Positions 1 through 4,367 of a stretch of 5,644 bases of DNA are shown one piece after another. The stretch comes from Methanomicrobiaceae archaeon (lineage in GTDB: Archaea > Halobacteriota > Methanomicrobia > Methanomicrobiales > Methanomicrobiaceae). Within the stretch, counting starts at the first letter, position 1. The number at the start of each line of letters is the position of its first letter. The stretch lies in contig DAOVRB010000087.1 in assembly GCA_030628325.1 (NCBI GenBank), positions 1-5,644 on the forward strand. The letters are read 5' to 3'. A model generated the notes under the pieces. That model saw only the letters and a program-made list of their open reading frames with translations, was not told the origin of the DNA and searched no databases. The position numbers and the translations under genes were made by a program.

Positions 1-2
1 CG

Positions 3-197
3 CTTTTTAATCTGATTATCACTGACTTATTTTTCCCTGAAAAAATCCGGGTTATTCCATTTTCTTTTCCAGTAGAAATAAAGGGGTCCCTCAAATTACA
101 CGTAAAACCTATAATCAAACCATTCTATCTAACCATTCTATCAAATTATTCTATCAGACTATTTTATCCAACCATTCTATCAAACTATTCTGCCTAA
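3..197 (+). other. Open frame at left edge, possible C-terminal end of a gene outside the window
   Basis: The frame is open from the first complete codon to a TAA at 195-197, giving about 64 codons without a start. The first half reads like protein (it includes PEKIRVIPFSFPVEIKG), but I recognise no family. From about 116 onwards the frame runs into the 13-bp tandem repeat, so the last 27 residues would be repeat-encoded (…YLTILSNYS…). Two readings are possible: a real gene whose 3' end was extended into the repeat, or a chance open frame in AT-rich DNA. A shorter opposite-strand frame of similar quality exists at the same place, which weakens the case. The sequence to the left of the window would decide it. 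Confidence 0.2.
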
Positions 198-257
198 CTA
201 TTCTATCAGACTATTTCATCAGAATATTCCACTAAACATTCCATCAAACCATTAGAC
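116..257. repeat. 13-bp degenerate tandem repeat, about 11 units, upstream of moaB
   Basis: Units start at 116, 129, 142, 155, 168, 181, 194, 207, 220, about 232 and 245. The consensus is CARACYATTCTAT. The first nine units keep an exact 13-base period; one unit near 220-232 is a base short. Most units differ from the consensus at one to four positions. Because 13 is not a multiple of three, the array shifts reading frame with every unit and is unlikely to be selected as protein. It ends 30 bases before the moaB start codon, so it lies in the moaB upstream region. There are no unique spacers between units, so it is a minisatellite-like array and not CRISPR. Confidence 0.9.
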
Positions 258-287
258 TCATCATAACTTACATCAAAATCAGAATGT

Positions 288-776
288 ATGGATCCATCAC
301 ATATCCAGAAGATCGCAATAAAAGCAGCAGTTATTACAGTCTCTACTTCACGTGATGAAAGTATGGACAAAAGCGGTGCGAAAATTAAATCTCTGTTTGA
401 TGATGCAGGTATCCCGGTTACTCACTATCTGGTTATTCCGGATGATATTGAGACAATCAGAGATGAACTGAGGAATGCTCTTGAAGTTACAAATTGTATT
501 ATTTTCAGTGGTGGTACTGGTCTTACCCACGATGATTGCACAATTGAAGCGATTTTGCCATTGCTTGATAAAGTGATGGATGGTTTTGGTGAGCTGTTCA
601 GGTACCTGAGTTATAAGGAGATTGGGACAAGGTCACTTCTTTCACGTGCTGTGGGAGGTATAATTGACGGAAAGGCAGTTTTTTGTATTCCTGGTTCTGT
701 AGGTGCTGCTACCCTTGCAACTGAGGAAATTATCATCCCCGAAATCGGTCATATTCTTACACACGCAGGAAAATAA
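288..776 (+). CDS. moaB: MoaB/MogA-family molybdopterin adenylyltransferase (molybdenum/tungsten cofactor biosynthesis)
   Basis: This is a 162-residue single-domain protein of the MoCF-biosynthesis fold, the normal size for MoaB. Residues 13-20 form the first beta strand (AAVITVST). Residues 74-83 are the substrate-binding loop SGGTGLTHDD, ending in the conserved Asp83, and residues 135-140 are the PGSVGA loop. The position that is Arg in many MogA proteins (RD) is His here (H81-D82-D83). In archaea, MoaB-type proteins take the MogA role and adenylylate molybdopterin before metal insertion. In a methanogen the cofactor serves formylmethanofuran dehydrogenase and formate dehydrogenase (inference from the likely host). 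The ATG at 288 is well fixed: an in-frame TAA lies at 264-266 with no other start between them, and the next Met is residue 26, inside the fold. No Shine-Dalgarno is visible upstream, so the mRNA may be leaderless. The gene stands alone, with a 13-bp repeat array upstream and a convergent neighbour downstream. Confidence 0.93.
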   Translation: MDPSHIQKIAIKAAVITVSTSRDESMDKSGAKIKSLFDDAGIPVTHYLVIPDDIETIRDELRNALEVTNCIIFSGGTGLTHDDCTIEAILPLLDKVMDGFGELFRYLSYKEIGTRSLLSRAVGGIIDGKAVFCIPGSVGAATLATEEIIIPEIGHILTHAGK

Positions 777-953
777 TAGTTGGAGAGTAGGAGAATAGCA
801 GAGTACCAGAGTTGAGAGTATAACAAGTGAAGGAGTTACGGAGGAGGCGAATATTATTGTGTCCGGGATCTCGAGTAGTAAAGTTGGAAAATAACAGGCA
901 AAATTGGACGAAACTGAAAGATTCTCACTCTCTACACTCTCTATTTACACTCT
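777..953. other. Convergent intergenic region between moaB and cgi121
   Basis: The two genes meet tail to tail here with 177 bases between stop codons. Both ends carry purine-rich GAGAGTR-type repeats, each on the sense strand of its own gene, so the region is roughly an imperfect inverted repeat at large scale. On the minus strand, short T runs (near 889-893 and 900-904) could act as weak archaeal oligo-T terminators for cgi121. No clear hairpin terminator and no convincing ORF are seen. A GGAGGAGG string at 840-847 is not followed by a usable gene. Confidence 0.7.
783..820 (+). repeat. 8-bp tandem repeat just after moaB
   Basis: Four consecutive octamers, GAGAGTAG, GAGAATAG, CAGAGTAC and CAGAGTTG (783-814), are followed by a partial unit AGAGTA (815-820). 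The array begins six bases after the moaB stop codon. It lies on the sense strand of the moaB transcript, so it would form a purine-rich 3' UTR. It is not in a coding frame. Confidence 0.75.
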
Positions 954-960
954 CTATTTA
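935..960 (-). repeat. Perfect 13-bp tandem duplication covering the cgi121 stop codon
   Basis: The unit CACTCTCTATTTA occurs twice with no mismatch, at 935-947 and 948-960. A shortened copy (CACTCTCTA) precedes it at 926-934. The right-hand unit contains the end of cgi121 and its TAG stop (954-956), so the array begins in the coding sequence and extends into the 3' UTR. Being identical, the two units look recently duplicated. Confidence 0.85.
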
Positions 961-1535
961 TATACATCAAGAAGAGCAACCCGCTCAAGGACAAGTTCCC
1001 TGAATCGCTCTTTGCCAACAACGTCAATCTCATCCTCTGTTATTGAAAAAAGATTCATTAAATGTTTCATTTTTTCAGGATCAATATCTTCCCATAAACC
1101 GGCATTATGAGGGAGGAAATCTACTATCCCGTTCATATCTTTTACTGCATCCTCACAGGGAGGACAGATACATATGAAACTGTGATTCTCACCCTGGTGA
1201 ACACCAAAGACAGAGGCCTCCTGACACTGCCGGGTGCCACCGGTATAGAGCAGAGTCTCCATCTCAAATGAATTTGCAATAGGTTTTCCCTCAGAAAAAG
1301 ATCGCCAGGCATGTGCGAGTGCTGATCTTATATGCTCAGTACCTGCTATGTTGTCTGCATTAAAACAGATGATATGGACAGAGTTTTTTTCTGCAACTAC
1401 CCTGATATTTTTTAAGAACCTGCGTTCATCCTCAATATTAAACTCTGCTTTTAAGATATCGCATTCACATCCCTTAGCAGAGAATATCTCCGGAGTTCTC
1501 TTTTTATTTTCATCATACAGATCATTTTTCTTCAT
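954..1535 (-). CDS. cgi121: KEOPS complex subunit Cgi121
   Basis: The 193-residue protein matches the Cgi121 family. Residues 53-77 (…IICFNADNIAGTEHIRSAL…) match the family's 'DA..VAG..H' segment. Residues 91-107 (EMETLLYTGGTRQCQEA) match its signature E-x-LLY-x-G-x-RQ-x-x-EA, followed by FGV and a beta strand. Cgi121 binds the Bud32 kinase subunit of KEOPS and recruits tRNA through its 3' CCA end; the complex makes N6-threonylcarbamoyladenosine at tRNA position 37 in the cytoplasm. At 193 residues it is longer than the usual roughly 150, with about 25 extra charged N-terminal residues. It is cysteine-rich (C23, C25, C57, C104, C122, C124, C127), including a C-x-C-x-x-C cluster at 122-127 that is not a general family feature as far as I know. 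The start is fixed by GGTGA at 1542-1546 and an in-frame TGA at 1542-1544. It lies downstream of hel308 on the same strand. Confidence 0.88.
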   Translation of the reverse strand: MKKNDLYDENKKRTPEIFSAKGCECDILKAEFNIEDERRFLKNIRVVAEKNSVHIICFNADNIAGTEHIRSALAHAWRSFSEGKPIANSFEMETLLYTGGTRQCQEASVFGVHQGENHSFICICPPCEDAVKDMNGIVDFLPHNAGLWEDIDPEKMKHLMNLFSITEDEIDVVGKERFRELVLERVALLDVYK

Positions 1536-1541
1536 TATCAG

Positions 1542-1546
1542 TCACC
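1542..1546 (-). promoter_or_regulatory. Ribosome binding site of cgi121
   Basis: GGTGA on the minus strand lies six bases before the ATG at 1535 and matches the centre of the archaeal anti-Shine-Dalgarno complement. It contains an in-frame TGA, so the reading frame cannot begin further upstream. Together these fix the start. Confidence 0.75.
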
Positions 1547-1550
1547 AGAA

Positions 1551-1598
1551 TATCAGACTTAATATCAGATTTAGTATCAGACTCACTATCAGACTCAG
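1551..1598. repeat. 12-bp tandem repeat between hel308 and cgi121
   Basis: Four adjoining 12-base units start at 1551, 1563, 1575 and 1587, with consensus TATCAGACTNAN on the plus strand. The last two differ only in their final base. Weaker copies flank the array: TATCAG at 1536, and a diverged unit at 1599-1610. The array sits directly before the cgi121 ribosome binding site. Its length is a multiple of three, so one minus-strand frame reads a tetrapeptide repeat of the form S-D-x-K/E (see findings), although no start codon for that frame is visible. Confidence 0.88.
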
Positions 1599-1651
1599 TA
1601 TTTCAAATTACCAGATATTATTATCCCCGGATTTACCTGCCTGAGTGAAGT

Positions 1652-1674
1652 ACCTTACCCTTAAAGGATGAGGT
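1652..1674 (-). other. Imperfect hairpin at the end of the small ORF
   Basis: On the minus strand ACCT (1674-1671) pairs with AGGT (1655-1652). After one mismatch, ATCC (1669-1666) pairs with GGGT (1660-1657) with one G-U pair, closing a five-base loop TTTAA that contains the small-ORF stop codon. No T run follows it, so it is not a typical terminator. It may be incidental. Confidence 0.3.
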
Positions 1675-1768
1675 TTCCTGTTTCATTCCCCGGAGCAACC
1701 TTTATGAGTCCACAGGCTCTTTCCAACGTTTCACAGGTGTTTAGTGCCTGATACTCCGTGTTCGCCAC
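1661..1768 (-). CDS. Possible small protein (35 residues) directly behind hel308; function unknown
   Basis: A GTG at 1768 opens a 35-residue frame ending in TAA at 1661-1663. The peptide begins MANTEYQALNTCETLERACG if GTG is read as Met, and continues with LIKVAPGNETG before a hydrophobic end. I do not recognise a family. Support for it being real: it starts 8 bases after the hel308 stop; a GAGTGA string overlapping the hel308 stop (1777-1782) is placed 8 bases before the GTG as a weak ribosome binding site; and the stretch is less AT-rich than the spacers around it. Two cysteines (C12, C19) lie in a probable amphipathic helix. Alternatives are a decayed gene fragment (a coding-like peptide, SFKGKVLHSGR, follows in another frame at about 1668-1633) or a chance frame. 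Confidence 0.4.
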   Translation of the reverse strand: MANTEYQALNTCETLERACGLIKVAPGNETGNLIL

Positions 1769-1776
1769 TGTATTAT

Positions 1777-4122
1777 TCACTCAAACTGGAAGAGAGAAGA
1801 CTGCTTCTCATTATTGGGGGTATTCTCACCGGTTTTGGCTTTTTTACTATTTCTGCGCTTTTTACTTTTACTGTCTTTACTGTTTTCACTGTCAGTGAAT
1901 TCAGTATTTTCAAACCGGTTTCTCTTATTTCTCTTATTATTACTATTACTACTGTTACTACGGTTGTTACTGTTACTACTATTGCCATTACTATTACCAT
2001 TACCACTATAACCCTGACTCTGATCCTGACTTTTACCCTCAATCTGTCTGAATAAATTCTTTGCAATACCCTGCCCGACAATTGAGCTGACTTTATCAAT
2101 CCCTGCTTCTCTGAGTTTTTCAGGAGTGGTAATATTGTTATTAAACAGCCTTCTGGCACGTACACGCCCGATACCATGAAGTTTAACAAGCGGCAGAAGA
2201 TTACGTTTGATTCCGTGCTTCATACGCAGCTCCATCTCTAAAACCGGAATTTTTAATCCGGGAGCTACAATTTCCGAGAGACGTGTTGCAGAGTGTAAAA
2301 GCCAGTTTATACCATCAACCACATTGTAGATATCGCCTGGTCCTACATTATACCGATCACAGATGGTCTCTTCGCCTACCTCATCTATCCAGTCAGACAA
2401 GAGCATTGCAGTCTTAAGAGCACGATAAAACTCTTCCATCTCGTCATATGAACACTTAATCCAGAACTCCTCATCGTGGTCATACAAAAACTTTTCAAGA
2501 AAATGAAGGTCATTTTTCCTGACATAGAGTGTATACATATCAGGTGTCATACAGAGCATATGTAAAAGGCCGATCTCTGAAAATCCATCCTCCGAGTTAT
2601 GCTCTGAAAGAGTAAGTGAGATCATATCAGCAGAATAGGGATTGATATACAGTCTGGATATCAGTTGTCCGTAGCTGTTTGCAGAGAGTTTTTTATCTGT
2701 ATCTGATATCATCGCGGAAGTTTTGAGAAAATCAAGTGATTTCCTGATAATACGCGAAAGATGCTTTGTTTTTTTGTTCTGGAAGACATAGAATGTCTTT
2801 TCCATGAAACTTAGAAGTTCATCCTCTGATCTGACAAAACCAGTTGCAATAAGTGAGAGAATATGGGTTCCAAGAGTATACTCATCATCACAATGGGATG
2901 TCACATCCTCGGCAGGGGCATCGATATACTCCTCATATAAACTCCGGACTGCTTCGTTATTCTTTGCGATCAGGAGCGCTTCCCCGAACGGGTCCAGTGC
3001 GGGTCTGCCTGCTCTCCCTGCCATCTGCCTGTACTCTCTGACAGGTATGGGCAGCATACCTGCACCTGATTTAAAACGGAGGTAATCACGGATAATCACC
3101 CGGCGTGCGGGCAGATTAAGTCCTGCTGCAAGTGTCGGTGTGAATGAGATAACCTTTATGTGACGGTTTCTGAATCCGTCTTCAACAAGTTTACGCTGAA
3201 GTCTCTTCATCCCTGCGTGGTGAAAGGCAACGCCTTTTTTTACGCATCTGGCAAGTGTATGCCCCATATCAGTATCTGCCACAGCCTCAAGCTGATTACT
3301 GAGTATATCAAGTTCAGGAGACTCCTCTTTTAAGGCAGGGGCTGCCCGCTTTGCAAAACCCTCTGCATTCTTTCTGGATGAGACGAAAACCAGACACTGG
3401 CCGCCGTCATTTATTGTATCAATGCAGAGGTTGGTATCATCATACTTTGTGGGAGTTTTAATCTCCTTCTCTTCATCAGAGAAGTGTAGTGTTCCTTTAT
3501 AGTAGACGGCTTCCCTGAGATCAACCGGCCGCCATTTTGATGAGACCAGTTCTGCATCAAGCCAGCCTGCCAGAACTTTTGGGTTGCCGATTGTTGCTGT
3601 GAGTGCGAGTATCTGTATCCCTGCGTTTAAGCATTTCAGTTTGGTAATCACCATCTCAAGTGTGGGTCCGCGATTTTCAGAATCAATAAGATGTGCCTCG
3701 TCTACTATAAGGAGAGAGATCTCTGAGAGCCATTTTGCGTTATTTCTCAGGAGGGAGTCCACTTTTTCACTGGTTGCAATTATGATATCGTTTTTGCTGA
3801 GGTAGTTATCACGCCGGTCCAGGTCTCCTGTAGCAATACCAATCTCCACTGCTTTTCCCTGAAATTCTTCATATTTTTCAGAAGCCAGGGCTTTCAGGGG
3901 TACAATATAGAGACATTTTCCACCTTTGCAGATGCTGTGGTGCATCGCCATCTCGGCAACGAGTGTCTTGCCACTTGCAGTGGGTATGGATATGAGCAGA
4001 TTTTTTCCTGAGAAGAGACCTGCGTTTATACAGTCTGCCTGTGGCGGGTACAATTCAGTAATATTTTTAGCTTCATAATTAAGAATCAGGTTTTCTGGCA
4101 ACGGCAAATCGCAAATCTTCAT
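1777..4122 (-). CDS. hel308: Hel308 (Hjm/Ski2-like) superfamily 2 DNA helicase with long C-terminal tail
   Basis: This 781-residue ATP-dependent 3'-5' helicase acts on stalled replication forks and recombination intermediates. All expected elements are present in order: Q motif LYPPQ (24-28), Walker A PTASGKT (47-53), motif Ia around 73-83, Walker B DEAH (141-144), motif III ALTATIGN (173-180), motif IV LVFVSSRKN (244-252), FHHAGM (300-305), motif V FTPTLAAGLNLPARR (327-341) and motif VI QMAGRAGR (366-373). The winged-helix and ratchet domains follow, with DWIDEV at 578-583, then a helix-hairpin-helix domain (about 643-694) containing the RVRARRLF segment (653-660) typical of Hel308 domain 5. 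The family is usually about 690-720 residues; the excess is a low-complexity Asn/Ser/Gly then Lys/Arg/Ser/Asn tail (697-773) ending in QSSLFQFE (774-781), which resembles a PCNA-binding PIP box. The start at 4122 has GGGGGT four bases upstream. The gene heads a co-directional group with a small ORF and cgi121. Confidence 0.96.
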   Translation of the reverse strand: MKICDLPLPENLILNYEAKNITELYPPQADCINAGLFSGKNLLISIPTASGKTLVAEMAMHHSICKGGKCLYIVPLKALASEKYEEFQGKAVEIGIATGDLDRRDNYLSKNDIIIATSEKVDSLLRNNAKWLSEISLLIVDEAHLIDSENRGPTLEMVITKLKCLNAGIQILALTATIGNPKVLAGWLDAELVSSKWRPVDLREAVYYKGTLHFSDEEKEIKTPTKYDDTNLCIDTINDGGQCLVFVSSRKNAEGFAKRAAPALKEESPELDILSNQLEAVADTDMGHTLARCVKKGVAFHHAGMKRLQRKLVEDGFRNRHIKVISFTPTLAAGLNLPARRVIIRDYLRFKSGAGMLPIPVREYRQMAGRAGRPALDPFGEALLIAKNNEAVRSLYEEYIDAPAEDVTSHCDDEYTLGTHILSLIATGFVRSEDELLSFMEKTFYVFQNKKTKHLSRIIRKSLDFLKTSAMISDTDKKLSANSYGQLISRLYINPYSADMISLTLSEHNSEDGFSEIGLLHMLCMTPDMYTLYVRKNDLHFLEKFLYDHDEEFWIKCSYDEMEEFYRALKTAMLLSDWIDEVGEETICDRYNVGPGDIYNVVDGINWLLHSATRLSEIVAPGLKIPVLEMELRMKHGIKRNLLPLVKLHGIGRVRARRLFNNNITTPEKLREAGIDKVSSIVGQGIAKNLFRQIEGKSQDQSQGYSGNGNSNGNSSNSNNRSNSSNSNNKRNKRNRFENTEFTDSENSKDSKSKKRRNSKKAKTGENTPNNEKQSSLFQFE
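1780..1803 (-). other. PIP-box-like C-terminus of Hel308 (QSSLFQFE)
   Basis: The last eight residues fit the PCNA-interacting pattern Q-x-x-hydrophobic-x-x-aromatic at positions 1, 4 and 7 (Q774, L777, F780). The eighth position is Glu, where the strict consensus has a second aromatic; F778 adds a further aromatic. Archaeal PIP boxes often sit at the extreme C-terminus after a flexible linker, which is exactly the arrangement here. Pyrococcus Hjm, an orthologue, is reported to bind PCNA. Binding in this protein is inferred. Confidence 0.6.
1936..2019 (-). repeat. Trinucleotide-like low-complexity tract coding the Asn/Ser/Gly tail of Hel308
   Basis: The plus strand shows repeated ATT/ACT/GTT triplets, read on the minus strand as AAT, AGT and GGT codons for residues 702-729. 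The tail is almost only Asn, Ser and Gly here and changes to Lys/Arg-rich from residue 730. Triplet slippage can lengthen or shorten it without a frameshift, so its length probably varies between strains. The repeat also creates long spurious open frames on both strands. Confidence 0.8.
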
Positions 4123-4126
4123 ACAT

Positions 4127-4132
4127 ACCCCC
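4127..4132 (-). promoter_or_regulatory. Ribosome binding site of hel308
   Basis: GGGGGT on the minus strand lies four bases before the ATG at 4122. It is one base from GGAGGT and can pair with the 16S rRNA tail using a G-U pair. An ATG at 4126 is out of frame with the helicase, so 4122 is the start. Confidence 0.6.
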
Positions 4133-4152
4133 TTTTTTCCACTCCAAACGTG

Positions 4153-4161
4153 AAATATTTA
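4153..4161 (-). promoter_or_regulatory. Candidate TATA box for hel308, inside an inverted repeat
   Basis: TAAATATTT on the minus strand lies about 31-39 bases before the hel308 start codon. This would place transcription start a few bases upstream of the ribosome binding site, giving a very short leader. It is nested in the inverted repeat AACGT (4147-4151) and ACGTT (4161-4165), which could be an operator. The upstream purine-rich BRE element is weak. Confidence 0.4.
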
Positions 4162-4190
4162 CGTTAAATTCAAAAAGAATATTGGAATCT

Positions 4191-4228
4191 GGGTTTTTTG
4201 TGCAGTGGAAACCAAACACTGCTGACCC
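4191..4228 (-). other. Bulged stem-loop in the dim2-hel308 spacer
   Basis: A perfect six-base stem GCAGTG (4202-4207) and CACTGC (4217-4222) encloses a nine-base loop. Outside it GGGT (4191-4194) pairs with ACCC (4225-4228) across an unequal internal loop (seven bases against two). On the transcribed minus strand the stem is followed by As, not Ts, so it is not a standard terminator. It could be a 3' UTR structure of the dim2 mRNA or a processing site. Confidence 0.45.
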
Positions 4229-4247
4229 GGAAGAGTAAATTTTTAAG

Positions 4248-4367
4248 AGTAATTATATCTTTTTTAGTAATCTTAGTAGTAATACTCTGCCGTACCACAT
4301 TCATAATAGTAATACTCCGTCATACCAGATTCTTAATAATAATACTCCAGCATATCGTATTTTGCTT
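4248..4367 (-). repeat. 30-bp tandem repeat spanning the 3' end of dim2
   Basis: Units begin at 4338, 4308 and 4278 with an exact 30-base period; the plus-strand units start with ARTAATACTC. By eye, units 4278-4307 and 4308-4337 agree at 25 of 30 positions, and units 4308 and 4338 at 20 of 30. A fourth, weak copy at 4248 agrees at about 15. The rightmost unit lies inside dim2 and codes its C-terminus, and the TAA stop (4333-4335) lies in the next unit. The period is ten codons, so all units stay in the dim2 reading frame. Confidence 0.85.

Noticed and set aside
27..95. Short minus-strand frame at the left edge (about 22 codons)
   Set aside because: It has no start codon or ribosome binding site and is well within chance for AT-rich DNA.
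116..257. CRISPR array upstream of moaB
   Set aside because: The units are only 13 bp, directly adjoining and degenerate, with no unique spacers and no cas genes nearby.
840..870. Strong Shine-Dalgarno-like GGAGGAGG with a downstream GTG
   Set aside because: The GTG is too far away (more than 10 bases) and the frame is only about 11 codons; it is better explained by the purine-rich repeat character of the region.
1667..1750. C/D box sRNA on the plus strand (ATGAG-like C boxes, CTGA at 1747-1750)
   Set aside because: Box matches are partial, no proper D' box is seen, and the spacing is longer than in archaeal C/D sRNAs.
1744..2189. Hydrophobic Thr/Val/Ile- or Leu-rich reading frames on both strands over the hel308 3' end, suggestive of membrane proteins
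   Set aside because: They are alternative-frame readings of the triplet repeat that codes the Hel308 tail; the helicase frame is continuous with a conserved domain structure.
4202..4222. Intrinsic terminator for the rio1-dim2 transcript
   Set aside because: On the transcribed strand the stem is followed by A residues, not a T run, so it is listed only as a structure.
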